Positions 1 to 7,231 of a stretch of 8,690 nucleotides of DNA are shown one piece after another. The position numbers and the translations under genes are program-made. The stretch is from Chloroflexota bacterium. Lineage in GTDB: Bacteria > Chloroflexota > UBA6077. The notes beneath the pieces were generated by a model. It worked only from the letters and a program-made list of their open reading frames with translations, was not told the origin of the DNA and searched no databases. The stretch covers positions 1-8,690 of the forward strand of contig JAMCTB010000012.1 of the NCBI GenBank assembly GCA_023380955.1, read 5' to 3'. Every line of letters begins with the position of its first letter. The first letter of the stretch is position 1.

Positions 1-96
1 GTGTCCTATAGTCTCTTTTGCCCCGAGAGATCCGGTAAGTGGCACCGAACGGAGCAAGGGAAATCGGCGGAGCGGGGAAACCCGAAACGCAGGATC

Positions 97-118
97 CGGA
101 GCGAGGTTCGGGACTCCG
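97..118. repeat. Copy A of a dispersed GAGCGAG...GGGACTC hairpin element
   Basis: CGGAG (97-101) pairs with CTCCG (114-118) around a 12-base loop that begins CGAGG. The same layout recurs at 8439-8461 with CCGAG and CTCGG. One base pair is swapped (G-C for C-G) so that pairing is kept. Assignment to a repeat family is an inference from these few copies. Confidence 0.35.
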
Positions 119-143
119 AAACGGGACGGCTGACGGAGCCAGC

Positions 144-230
144 AGGGCGGAAGCCCGAGAGGCCGTCAGAGCGGGCCGGTCGGAGATCCGAGCGCGGGTG
201 ACTGGCGGCCGACAAGGGCGGAAGCCCGAG
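144..230. repeat. Pair of exact 16-bp direct repeats (144-159 and 215-230)
   Basis: AGGGCGGAAGCCCGAG occurs identically at 144-159 and 215-230, a start-to-start distance of 71 bases. Each copy contains GGGC-GGAA-GCCC, a 4-bp stem with a GNRA-type loop. The repeats are seen directly in the sequence; their function is unknown. Confidence 0.75.
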
Positions 231-334
231 CGGACGAAGGGAACCAAGCGAACGGACGCAGAAAGGTCGCTCGGGGCACTTCTTTGCCCTGGATCGGCGG
301 CCGACTCCCCCGGTGCAGGGCCTTTTCTTCTTTC

Positions 335-363
335 TTGTCCGCTCTTCGGCAGCATGGTATAGT
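335..363 (+). promoter_or_regulatory. Predicted sigma70-type promoter of the mreB operon
   Basis: A -35 box TTGTCC (335-340) and a -10 box TATAGT (358-363) are separated by exactly 17 bases. TGG directly before the -10 box adds an extended -10 element. Transcription would start near 370, giving a leader of about 114 bases before the mreB start codon. No other comparable promoter is visible ahead of the genes down to rodA. Confidence 0.65.
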
Positions 364-483
364 ATCCAGGTCGCTCTTGATCAACGTGATGGGGCAGCGC
401 GCGTGCGCTCAGCCGCTTGGCCGGCCGCCCCGTATCGCCCCGATCAGCCTCATACCTCCGTTACTCGACACTGGGAGGAGTCC

Positions 484-1548
484 GTGTTCAGCCCCCTCAA
501 CGCCATCCTGGGCCTTATGTCCAGGGACATAGGGATCGACCTGGGAACCGCCAACACCCTGGTTCTGGTACGTGGAAAAGGGGTCGTCATCAACGAGCCT
601 TCAGTGGTCGCCATCAACAAGAAGACCAGGAGGGTGTTGGCCATCGGGGCCGGGGCCAAGCTAATGGTGGGCCGCACCCCCGCCAATATCGTCGCTATCC
701 GGCCACTCAAGGACGGAGTCATATCCGACTTCGACGTGACCGAGCAGATGCTCCACTACTTCATCGGCCGGGTCCACGAGGAGTTCACCCTCATTCCAAG
801 ACCGCGGGTCGTGGTCGGGATCCCCAGCGGAGTCACGGAGGTGGAACGGCGGGCGGTCCACGACGCCACCTGCAGCGCGGGCGCGCGGGAGGCTCTGCTG
901 ATCGAGGAGCCGATGGCGGCGGCCATCGGGTCCGGGCTACCCATCACCGAGCCCTCGGGCAGCATGATCGTGGATATCGGCGGTGGAACCACCGAGGTGG
1001 CGGTCATCTCTCTCGGCGGCATGGTGTCCCTCCGCTCCATCCGCATCGCGGGCGACGAATTGGACCAGGATATCGTGGGTTACGTGCGCCAGCGCCACAA
1101 CCTGATGATTGGGGAGCGGATGGCCGAGGAGATCAAGATCACCACCGGCAGCGCCCATCCCAGCACCGACGACCGCACCATCACGGTCCGGGGCCGGGAC
1201 GTCCTCACAGGGCTGCCGGGCGAGATACAGCTGACCAGCTCCGAGATCCGCGAGGCGATATCGAGCTCGGTGAACAGCGTCGTCGAAGCGGTGACCGAGA
1301 CTATCGAAGAGACCCCTCCGGAACTGGTGGCCGACATGATGACTAGAGGCATCACCCTGGCGGGCGGCGGCGCGCTGCTGCCCGGCATGGATCGGTTGAT
1401 CGCTGAAAGAACCGGCATCCAGGTCCACATCGCGGAGGACCCCCTCCAGGCAGTGGTGCGCGGGACCGGCAGGGTGCTGGAAGATCTGGACATGCTCCGA
1501 AAGGTGCTGGTAGACGTCCAGGACAACAAGAGCCCGCGGCGCCGATAG
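484..1548 (+). CDS. mreB: Rod shape-determining protein MreB (bacterial actin)
   Basis: MreB is the actin-like ATPase that forms membrane-bound filaments and positions the cell-elongation machinery. The protein is 354 residues, the usual length. The GTG at 484 is chosen because GGAGG (474-478) lies five bases upstream and because it gives the typical short hydrophobic leader (residues 1-12) before the core; the frame is open further upstream but is not protein-like there. Visible actin-fold motifs are phosphate-1 DIGIDLGTANT (residues 15-25), the conserved TEVERRA segment, phosphate-2 DIGGGT (164-169) and the adenosine motif AGGGALLPG (from 293). The hydrophobic N-terminus is probably the membrane anchor. 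It is the first gene of the mreBCD-mrdA-rodA cluster; mreC starts 27 bases after the stop. The family is certain from motifs along the whole length. Confidence 0.97.
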   Translation: MFSPLNAILGLMSRDIGIDLGTANTLVLVRGKGVVINEPSVVAINKKTRRVLAIGAGAKLMVGRTPANIVAIRPLKDGVISDFDVTEQMLHYFIGRVHEEFTLIPRPRVVVGIPSGVTEVERRAVHDATCSAGAREALLIEEPMAAAIGSGLPITEPSGSMIVDIGGGTTEVAVISLGGMVSLRSIRIAGDELDQDIVGYVRQRHNLMIGERMAEEIKITTGSAHPSTDDRTITVRGRDVLTGLPGEIQLTSSEIREAISSSVNSVVEAVTETIEETPPELVADMMTRGITLAGGGALLPGMDRLIAERTGIQVHIAEDPLQAVVRGTGRVLEDLDMLRKVLVDVQDNKSPRRR

Positions 1549-1575
1549 CCACCCGACGGCAGAGAGGTACGGCTG

Positions 1576-2388
1576 TTGGATCGCAAGCCTATACCTTGGT
1601 GGGCGAGCGCTCTAGCCGCGGTGGCGGCACTATTCCTTGTCTTCCAACCCGCCAGTGCGAGTAGAGCGCAGGACTTCGGCAGCCAGCTGCTGGCCCCCCT
1701 ATCATTCTACATCAGTGGCTTCGCCAACTCCTTCTCCGACTTCTTCGGGACCGTCGGCAGCATCGGCAGCCTTCGCGGCACGTCGCAGCAGCAGAAGGAG
1801 GAGATCGACCGCCTCAACTTCGAGCTGGTGCGAATGGGGGAGTTGGAGCAAGAGAACGAGGATCTCCGTAAGCTCCTGGGGTTCAAGCAAACCCGACCTC
1901 AGCTGCAGCTGCTGCCGGTCCGCATGCTGGGCACCGATGCCACCGGCATACTGAACACCATCATCATAGACAAGGGGAGCAACGACGGCATCCGCGAGGA
2001 TACCGCCATCATCACCTGGCGAGGTCTGGTGGGGCGGGTGATCCGGGTGCAGCCGACCGCGGCCTTCGTGCTGCTGGTGACCGACGTGAGCAGCTCGGTG
2101 GCCGCCAGGGTTCAGGATCCGGTCTCTCGAGCCAGCGGCATCGTCGGCGGTCGCAAGGAAGGAGGCCTAATCATGAGACACATCCTTCAACAGGAGCTGA
2201 TCCAGACCGGCGACCTGGTGATCACCTCGGGGGTCGGGGGCAGTCTCCCCGAGGGGCTGCCCATCGGGAAGGTAGTGCGGGTCCAGAAGCGGAACATCGA
2301 GATGTTCCAGGAGGCCATCCTGGAGCCCGCCGTCGACACCTCCAAGCTGGAACGCATCTACGCCATTCTCGATTTTCCGAAGAACTGA
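1576..2388 (+). CDS. mreC: Rod shape-determining protein MreC
   Basis: MreC is a bitopic membrane protein that links MreB filaments to the extracytoplasmic wall synthases and activates PBP2. The protein has 270 residues. One transmembrane helix (about 8-25) follows a short cytoplasmic stretch with WW at 8-9. A coiled coil rich in Q, E, L and R (about 70-104) is followed by the MreC beta-barrel domain (about 115-265), which includes the conserved SGVGGSLPEGLPIGKV segment (218-233). The start is TTG at 1576 with AGAGAGG (1561-1567) eight bases upstream; no nearby ATG fits the membrane leader as well. It sits between mreB and mreD. An inverted repeat begins nine bases after its stop. Identity is secure; the exact start is slightly less so. 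Confidence 0.95.
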   Translation: MDRKPIPWWASALAAVAALFLVFQPASASRAQDFGSQLLAPLSFYISGFANSFSDFFGTVGSIGSLRGTSQQQKEEIDRLNFELVRMGELEQENEDLRKLLGFKQTRPQLQLLPVRMLGTDATGILNTIIIDKGSNDGIREDTAIITWRGLVGRVIRVQPTAAFVLLVTDVSSSVAARVQDPVSRASGIVGGRKEGGLIMRHILQQELIQTGDLVITSGVGGSLPEGLPIGKVVRVQKRNIEMFQEAILEPAVDTSKLERIYAILDFPKN

Positions 2389-2397
2389 TTACCGCTC

Positions 2398-2452
2398 CGG
2401 CCCTGAAGGGCCGGGTTAAGCGGGGCTGTGGTAACCCGGCCCTTCAGGGCCG
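2398..2452. repeat. Perfect 21-bp inverted repeat with nested palindromes between mreC and mreD
   Basis: The left arm (2398-2418) and right arm (2432-2452) are exact reverse complements, separated by a 13-base loop. Each arm also contains its own smaller hairpin, CGGCCCT-GA-AGGGCCG in the left arm and its complement in the right arm, so the RNA could form either one long hairpin or two short ones. The sequence after the right arm is AGGTCACG, with no T run, so it does not look like an intrinsic terminator. It resembles REP-like extragenic palindromes; that class assignment is an inference. Confidence 0.85.
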
Positions 2453-2496
2453 AGGTCACGAAACCCCAAGACGCAGCCCTTTTTGTGGGAGGCCGG

Positions 2497-3009
2497 GTGC
2501 ACTCGCGAAGGATCGGGATCCTCGCCGCAGCCCTGCTGGTGGCGGCCGTCTTTCAGGCCACCCTGGGCGCCAAGCTCACGCTCTTCACAGCGAGACCGGA
2601 TCTGGTGCTGCTGCTGGTGGTCACCTACAGCGTGAGCCGGGGCGTTGAGGAGGGGCTCATCGGTGGCCTGCTGGGCGGCATGCTGATAGACCTGCTCTCC
2701 GCCATTCCCTTCGGCACCGCCACCATCGCCATGGGGCTCATCGGGCTAGCCACCGGCCTGGGCGAGGCCAACATCTACCGAGCCAACCTGATTATCCCCC
2801 TGGTCGCGGTGTTTCTGGCCACGGTCTTCTATCACAGCATTATCATGTTGACCCTTCAAGCCGCGGGCTGGAGCGTCGAGTGGGTCAGCACCCTGGCCCT
2901 CCAGACGGTGCCGGGGGCTTTCCTCAACGCCATACTGGCACCGGTGGCCTTCGCCTTGGTGAAGAAGCTCGGACCCTCCGCGGAAGGCGAGGAGCAGATA
3001 CGATGGTAG
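2497..3009 (+). CDS. mreD: Rod shape-determining protein MreD
   Basis: MreD is the small polytopic membrane partner of MreC in the elongasome. From the GTG at 2497 the protein has 170 residues, typical for MreD. It is almost entirely hydrophobic, with about five or six predicted membrane helices, and contains the characteristic RPDLVLLLVV segment (33-42) and a following Gly-rich GLIGGLLGGMLIDLL stretch. The frame is open upstream with GTG codons at 2428 and 2485. 2497 is preferred because GGGAGG (2487-2492) lies just upstream, although the spacing is a short four bases, and because a start at 2428 would put the right arm of the inverted repeat in the protein. The stop overlaps the mrdA start (ATGGTAG, 3003-3009), which suggests translational coupling. 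Confidence 0.88.
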   Translation: MHSRRIGILAAALLVAAVFQATLGAKLTLFTARPDLVLLLVVTYSVSRGVEEGLIGGLLGGMLIDLLSAIPFGTATIAMGLIGLATGLGEANIYRANLIIPLVAVFLATVFYHSIIMLTLQAAGWSVEWVSTLALQTVPGAFLNAILAPVAFALVKKLGPSAEGEEQIRW

Positions 3010-4931
3010 CCTCTGGACCCGTCAAATGGATCTCCCTCCCGAGCAGCCAGGACCCGCAGAAGAAACATGGCATCGATTGGAGGCTTCTTCTCCTGCGGAT
3101 CGGGATAGTGCTGGCCTTCAGCCTGCTGCTGGCCCAGCTGTGGAGGCTCCAGATCGTGGAGGGCCACAGCTTCCGCCAACTGGCGGACATCAACCGTTAT
3201 CGGGTGAGCCCCGTGGATGCCCCCCGCGGGGTAATCTACGATCGAAACCACCAGATCGTCGCGGCCAACACCCCTAGCTTCCAGGTCTCCATCGTCCCCG
3301 CCGCCCTGCCCAAGGACGATCCCGGCCGGGTGTACTCGGAGTTGAGCGGGCTCCTCAGCGTTGCCCCTGCCGACATCGCCGACAAGGTGAGCAAGCGGAA
3401 GGGGGACGACTTCACCCCGGTGATCATCAAGTCGGACGTGGAGCGCGACGTCGTCCTGCGGGTTGAAGAGCGGCACCTGCGGCTGCCGGGGGTCATCGTC
3501 CTGCCCGAGTCCAGCCGCCTCTACCCCTACGGTCCCCTGCTCTCCCACCTTCTGGGGTACATGCTCCCCATCACGGAGGAGCAGCTGGCCGCCCGCCAGA
3601 ACGACAAGGAGGCCGGATACCGGGGAGACGACCGGATCGGGGCTGCCGGCATCGAGGCTACCTACGAGAAGGATCTGCGGGGCAAACCGGGAGAGAAGCT
3701 GTACGAGGTGGACGCCACCGAGCGGCCCGTCAACGACCTCCGCATCGACAGCCCGGATCCCGGCCACAACCTGACCCTCAGCGTCGACGTACAGCTGCAG
3801 AAGGACGTGGAGAAGATCCTGGCGGACGCGATGGTGAAGAAGAAGGCCGACTCGGCCGTGGCCATCGTGATGGATCCCCGGAACGGGCAGATCCTCTCCA
3901 TGGTCAGTCTGCCCAGCTACGACGACAACCTCTTCTCGGGAAAGGTCCGCCCCTCGGAGCTGGAGAGGGTGATGAACGATCCCCTCAAGCCGATGATCAA
4001 CTACGCCATCAGCGGCACCTTCGCCCCGGGGTCCGTCTTCAAGCTGGTGACGGCCGCGGGCTCCCTCCAGGAGGGCGTGGCCAACGCCAATACGAAGATC
4101 CTGTGCGAGGGTGCGCTCATTATTCCTAACCAGTACAACCCGGCCCTCTCCACCCGCCTCCCCTGCTGGGGGGTTCACGGCCTGCAGGATTTCGTCACCG
4201 GCCTGGCCAACTCCTGCGACGTCTACTACTTCTCCCTGGGAGGGGGCAACCCGGGCCAGAAGTTCGAGGGTCTGGGCAACGAGAGGCTCGCCAAGTGGGC
4301 CCGGCTGATGGGGTACGGCGCCCCCACCGGCATTGACCTGCCGGGAGAGGTGGATGGGCTCGTCCCCACCGCGCAGTGGAAGCAGGACACCTGGGGGGAG
4401 GAGTGGCTGAAGGGCGACACCTACAACATGTCCATCGGGCAGGGCTTCGTGCTGGCTACTCCCCTCCAGGTCGCAAACGTCACCAATGCCATCGCCAACG
4501 GGGGCCGTCTTCTAGAACCTCGACTGGTCGCCTCCATCCGTGACGCCGAGGACAATCTCATCCGCGATGTGGACCCGGTGGAGATCCGGAAGCTGGATGT
4601 GAGCGAGACCAACCTGAGCCTCATTCGCCAGGGGATGGAGCGGGTGCCCCGGAACGACGACACCAAGGCGTTCAACGTCCCGGCTCTGAAGATCGCGGGC
4701 AAGACGGGAACGGCCGAATTCCCCGGCCCCAAGGACGCCAAGGGGATCATGCCCACCCACGGCTGGTTCACGGCCTACGCCCCCTACGACGACCCACAGG
4801 TGACGGTGACCGTGTTCCTCCAGAAAGGCGGCGGTCCCAGCGATGCCTTCCCCGTGGCCATGCAGATCTTCAAGCGATACTTCAACCACTCGGAACCGGT
4901 AGCGACGCCCACCCCACAGCGGGCCCGATAG
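3003..4931 (+). CDS. mrdA: Penicillin-binding protein 2, peptidoglycan DD-transpeptidase of the elongasome
   Basis: PBP2 crosslinks the glycan strands made by RodA during lateral wall growth. The protein has 642 residues, the expected size. It has a short cytoplasmic tail and one membrane anchor (about 28-47). The pedestal/dimerisation domain opens with the class B motif APRGVIYDRN at about 73-82, and the C-terminal transpeptidase domain follows. Active-site motifs are SVFK (S344 nucleophile, K347), SCD (404-406) and KTGT (567-570). SxD in place of SxN is usual in PBP2 proteins. The ATG at 3003 has GAGGAG (2989-2994) eight bases upstream and overlaps the mreD stop. The tail ends in a Pro/Thr/Arg stretch. 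The direct neighbour rodA encodes its partner, which supports PBP2 over the division protein FtsI. Confidence 0.96.
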   Translation: MVASGPVKWISLPSSQDPQKKHGIDWRLLLLRIGIVLAFSLLLAQLWRLQIVEGHSFRQLADINRYRVSPVDAPRGVIYDRNHQIVAANTPSFQVSIVPAALPKDDPGRVYSELSGLLSVAPADIADKVSKRKGDDFTPVIIKSDVERDVVLRVEERHLRLPGVIVLPESSRLYPYGPLLSHLLGYMLPITEEQLAARQNDKEAGYRGDDRIGAAGIEATYEKDLRGKPGEKLYEVDATERPVNDLRIDSPDPGHNLTLSVDVQLQKDVEKILADAMVKKKADSAVAIVMDPRNGQILSMVSLPSYDDNLFSGKVRPSELERVMNDPLKPMINYAISGTFAPGSVFKLVTAAGSLQEGVANANTKILCEGALIIPNQYNPALSTRLPCWGVHGLQDFVTGLANSCDVYYFSLGGGNPGQKFEGLGNERLAKWARLMGYGAPTGIDLPGEVDGLVPTAQWKQDTWGEEWLKGDTYNMSIGQGFVLATPLQVANVTNAIANGGRLLEPRLVASIRDAEDNLIRDVDPVEIRKLDVSETNLSLIRQGMERVPRNDDTKAFNVPALKIAGKTGTAEFPGPKDAKGIMPTHGWFTAYAPYDDPQVTVTVFLQKGGGPSDAFPVAMQIFKRYFNHSEPVATPTPQRAR

Positions 4932-4948
4932 AGGTTGCGGACGGACCG

Positions 4949-6070
4949 ATGCGGTCGATAATGAAGCGATGGCGCTACGCCGATTACCTGATGCTGGTGA
5001 TCCTGCTGGTGATCCTGGCCTACGGCATGGCGCTGGTCTACAGCTCCACCTTCCCCTCCACCAATAACGAAACCATCTCCTTCAGCAGCTACGTCACCAA
5101 GCAGATGGGCTACGCCGTCGCCGGCCTCCTGCTCCTGGTGTTGGTCGCCTCCATGGACTACCGGATCCTCTACGCCAGCGCCTACTTCCTCTACGGTGCG
5201 TCCATCGTGCTGCTGGGGGTGGTGCTCTTCACGGCCCACGGGCAGGCTGAATACGGGTCTCAACGCTGGATCGACCTCAAGATCTTTCCACTCCAGCCCT
5301 CCGAGCTGGCGAAGCCCGCCCTGGTGCTGGCCCTGGCTCGCTACTTCGCCGATCACCAGGCGGACGTTCGGGCCTTTCGCCACTTCGTCGCCTCCTTCCT
5401 CCTGGCCGTGCCCCCCGTGGCCCTGGTGTACGCCCAGCCGGACCTGGGGACCTCCACCACCTTCCTGATGATCTGGTTCCTGATGGCGATCGCCGCAGGG
5501 GTCCGGGTCGGCTACCTGCTGTTCACGGCGGCAGCGGCGGTAGCCTCGGTGCCCCTCATCTGGTCCATGCTGAAAGACTACATGCGGGACCGCATCACCA
5601 TCTTCCTTCACCCGGAGAGCGATCCGTGGGGCCAGGGCTACAACATCATCCAGGCTCAGATCAGCATCGGGTCGGGCGGCATGTTCGGTCGGGGTTTCCT
5701 GGCGGGCACCCAGAGCCAGGGGCACTTCCTGCGGATCCAGTACTCCGACTTCATCTTCTCGGTCCTGGCCGAGGAGTTGGGGTTCGTCGGGGCCGTAGCG
5801 CTCTTCTTTCTCTTCGCCGCGCTGCTGCTTCGGATCCTGCGGATCGCCGGCATCGCCCGGGACAGTTTCGGCCGCATGGCCGCCACCGGCATAGCCATGA
5901 CGCTGCTGTTCAGCATCACCGTGAACGTGGCGGCCAACCTCCGCCTCATGCCGGTCACCGGCATCCCGCTCCCCTTCATCAGCTACGGCGGCAGCTCTCT
6001 GATCACCAATCTGGTCTGCATCGGGATCGTGCAGAGCATCGTCATGCGCCGCAAGCGGTTCCTTCCATGA
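4949..6070 (+). CDS. rodA: RodA, SEDS-family peptidoglycan glycosyltransferase
   Basis: RodA polymerises lipid II into glycan strands in complex with PBP2. The protein has 373 residues with about ten membrane helices, as in the SEDS family (RodA/FtsW/SpoVE). Family signatures are GSQRWIDL (about 104-111), PSELAKPALVL (about 117-127), the QPDLGTS segment (about 164-170), YSDFIFSVLAEELG (265-278) and a C-terminal PLPFISYGGSS. D267 corresponds to the conserved Asp of the family's H/S-D-F-I-F motif, which is needed for polymerisation. The ATG at 4949 lies 17 bases after the mrdA stop; the only purine tract upstream, GAGG at 4931-4934, is rather distant, and a second ATG at 4961 is possible. Pairing with mrdA rather than ftsI favours RodA over FtsW. 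The stop codon is the loop of a small CTTCCA/TGGAAG hairpin (6062-6076). Confidence 0.95.
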   Translation: MRSIMKRWRYADYLMLVILLVILAYGMALVYSSTFPSTNNETISFSSYVTKQMGYAVAGLLLLVLVASMDYRILYASAYFLYGASIVLLGVVLFTAHGQAEYGSQRWIDLKIFPLQPSELAKPALVLALARYFADHQADVRAFRHFVASFLLAVPPVALVYAQPDLGTSTTFLMIWFLMAIAAGVRVGYLLFTAAAAVASVPLIWSMLKDYMRDRITIFLHPESDPWGQGYNIIQAQISIGSGGMFGRGFLAGTQSQGHFLRIQYSDFIFSVLAEELGFVGAVALFFLFAALLLRILRIAGIARDSFGRMAATGIAMTLLFSITVNVAANLRLMPVTGIPLPFISYGGSSLITNLVCIGIVQSIVMRRKRFLP

Positions 6071-6107
6071 TGGAAGATTCCCCTACGGCCACGCTCGGCC
6101 TGTCCGG

Positions 6108-6136
6108 TTGTCAAGCTATGCTTCCCCATCTATGAT
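6108..6136 (+). promoter_or_regulatory. Predicted sigma70-type promoter of the SPFH gene
   Basis: TTGTCA (6108-6113) and TATGAT (6131-6136) are each one base away from consensus and 17 bases apart. Transcription would start near 6143, about 97 bases before the chosen start codon. This suggests that the SPFH gene can be expressed independently of the rodA operon. Confidence 0.7.
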
Positions 6137-6239
6137 AAGATCCACGTAGAGTTGAGGGCTCTGCCCATAACACTACAGAGGCTTCTCGCTCCCGATGGCG
6201 CCCACGGCGCCGTTACAGGCAAAGAAAGGGGTATCACGG

Positions 6240-7067
6240 ATGAGTTTCATCTCCACTGCGGGCACAGGCCTGATCTTCCTGCTCGTCTTCGCCTTCATCC
6301 TCGTGGCCTCCGCGGTCAAGGTGGTCCAGGAGTACGAGCGGGGGGTCATTTTTCGCCTCGGCCGGCTGATCGGCGCGAAGGGGCCGGGGCTGTTCTTCAT
6401 CATCCCGGGGATCGACAAGATGCAGAAGATCGATCTCCGCGTGGTCACCATGGAGGTTCCCGCCCAGGAGGTGATCACCCGGGACAACGTCACCATCAAG
6501 GTGAACGCGGTAATCTACTTCCGGGTCGTGGACCCCAACCAGGCAGTCGTGAAGGTGCTGGATTACATCCGGGCCACCTCTCAGATCGCCCAGACCACGC
6601 TTCGGGCCGTCCTGGGCCAGTCGGACATGGACGAGCTGCTGGCGCAGCGGGACAAGGTCAACCGCCACCTGCAGCAGATCATCGACGAGCAGACGGAGCC
6701 CTGGGGGATCAAGGTCAGCACAGTGGAAGTCAAGGACGTGGAGCTGCCCCAGGCGATGCAGCGGGCAATGGCCAAGCAGGCCGAGGCAGAACGAGAGAAG
6801 AGGGCCAAGATCATCCACGCCCAGGGCGAGTTCGACGCCTCTGCCAGGCTGGCCGACGCGGCCGACCAGCTCAACCGGACACCGGCGGCGCTCCAGCTGC
6901 GCTACATGCAGACCCTGACGGAGATCGCGGTGGAGAAGAACTCCACCATCATCTTCCCGCTGCCCATCGACCTCCTGGAGGGACTGATCCCGGGCCTCTT
7001 GAAAAAGAGCAACGGCCACGCCCCCTCCGCGGATATCCCGAAGGAGCCCCTCGCCCCGATCGAATAG
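6240..7067 (+). CDS. SPFH-domain (stomatin/prohibitin, slipin-type) membrane protein
   Basis: SPFH proteins form large oligomeric rings or cages on the membrane and are linked to membrane microdomains and quality control of membrane proteins. The protein has 275 residues. A hydrophobic N-terminal anchor (about 7-24) is followed by [16 protein letters not shown] and [13 protein letters not shown], the classic stomatin start. The SPFH fold continues with the segments [24 protein letters not shown] and [15 protein letters not shown] helical region rich in Ala, Glu and Lys (about 175-220) follows, then the conserved NSTIIFPLP segment. The ATG at 6240 has AAAGGGG eight bases upstream; an in-frame ATG at 6195 has no ribosome binding site. 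No NfeD-type partner, common beside slipins, is present in this window. The substrate or client is unknown. Confidence 0.92.
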   Translation: MSFISTAGTGLIFLLVFAFILVASAVKVVQEYERGVIFRLGRLIGAKGPGLFFIIPGIDKMQKIDLRVVTMEVPAQEVITRDNVTIKVNAVIYFRVVDPNQAVVKVLDYIRATSQIAQTTLRAVLGQSDMDELLAQRDKVNRHLQQIIDEQTEPWGIKVSTVEVKDVELPQAMQRAMAKQAEAEREKRAKIIHAQGEFDASARLADAADQLNRTPAALQLRYMQTLTEIAVEKNSTIIFPLPIDLLEGLIPGLLKKSNGHAPSADIPKEPLAPIE

Positions 7068-7095
7068 CATCGCGACGAGAGGCTGAGGACGTAGA

Positions 7096-7126
7096 GAAAG
7101 GCGACCCGCTAAGCGGGTCGCCTTTC
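7096..7126. terminator. Bidirectional intrinsic terminator between the SPFH gene and tRNA-Trp
   Basis: A perfect 15-bp stem (7096-7110 with 7112-7126) is separated by a single base, so a few bases of the stem must open as the loop. The stem has a GC-rich core flanked by AAAGG/CCTTT. GCGTTCTT follows on the + strand. The genes on both sides converge on it, so it probably stops transcripts from both. The T tract is weak. Confidence 0.75.
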
Positions 7127-7139
7127 GCGTTCTTAGAGG

Positions 7140-7212
7140 CACGGGCGGAGGGACTCGAACCCCCAACCGGCGGTTTTGGAGACCGCTGCTCTGCCAGTTG
7201 AGCCACGCCCGT
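7140..7212 (-). tRNA. tRNA-Trp (anticodon CCA)
   Basis: This is a 73-base cloverleaf on the - strand. The acceptor stem ACGGGCG/CGCCCGT is perfect and the discriminator is G73, as usual for Trp. The D arm is GCTC/GAGC. The anticodon stem GCGGT/ACCGC holds the loop CTCCAAA, which gives CCA, and the T loop is TTCGAGT. The 3' CCA is not encoded; the next bases read CCT. It has its own promoter (7232-7260) and ends at the shared hairpin 7096-7126. Confidence 0.97.
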
Positions 7213-7231
7213 TCGCACGATCTACCCTAGC

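Larger units (their letters stand above)
1..334. other. GC-rich, repeat-rich non-coding stretch upstream of mreB
   Basis: No reading frame here looks like a protein. The open frames translate to low-complexity Arg/Ser/Glu/Gly-rich strings, as expected from repeated CGGAG/CCGAG words. Short self-complementary segments are frequent. They include CGGG-GAAA-CCCG at 73-84, GGGC-GGAA-GCCC at 145-156 and again at 216-227, TCGG-AGAT-CCGA at 180-191, an outer GACGGC/GCCGTC stem (125-130 with 162-167) around the first GGAA hairpin, and CCCGAGCG/CGCTCGGG (225-232 with 268-275). The stretch could be a structured RNA or a cluster of degenerate dispersed repeats. I recognise no known RNA family in it. The gene to the left lies outside the window. 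Confidence 0.5.

Noticed and set aside
7..12. TATAGT as a second -10 box at the left edge
   Set aside because: The matching -35 box would lie outside the window, so it cannot be judged.
36..60. TGGCACCG resembling the T-box antiterminator core
   Set aside because: The flanking bases do not fit the consensus, no specifier stem or terminator is visible, and the downstream gene is mreB rather than an amino-acid gene.
1..201. Open frame starting with GTG at position 1 (66 residues)
   Set aside because: The product is low-complexity Arg/Ser/Glu-rich sequence with no ribosome binding site visible, and it overlaps the hairpin-rich repeats.
313..483. N-terminal extension of mreB to an upstream start
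   Set aside because: It would include the predicted promoter and adds non-conserved sequence; GTG at 484 has a strong ribosome binding site and gives the normal MreB length.
2398..2452. Inverted repeat as an intrinsic terminator of mreBC
   Set aside because: No T run follows the stem, and mreD, mrdA and rodA downstream have no other visible promoter.
2856..4178. Long antisense open frame (440 residues) opposite mreD and mrdA
   Set aside because: It lies opposite clearly conserved genes and its composition (rich in Gly, His, Val, Asp and Leu) is typical of the complement of a high-GC gene.
4212..4220. SCD in PBP2 as a damaged SxN active-site motif
   Set aside because: SxD is normal in elongation-type PBP2 proteins; the Ser nucleophile and KTGT motif are intact.
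4784..5725. Antisense open frame (313 residues) opposite mrdA and rodA
   Set aside because: It is a shadow of rodA; the His/Gln/Gly-rich product has no recognisable domain.
6234..7166. Antisense open frame (310 residues) opposite the SPFH gene
   Set aside because: It runs through the terminator and into tRNA-Trp, and the opposite strand encodes a clear SPFH protein.
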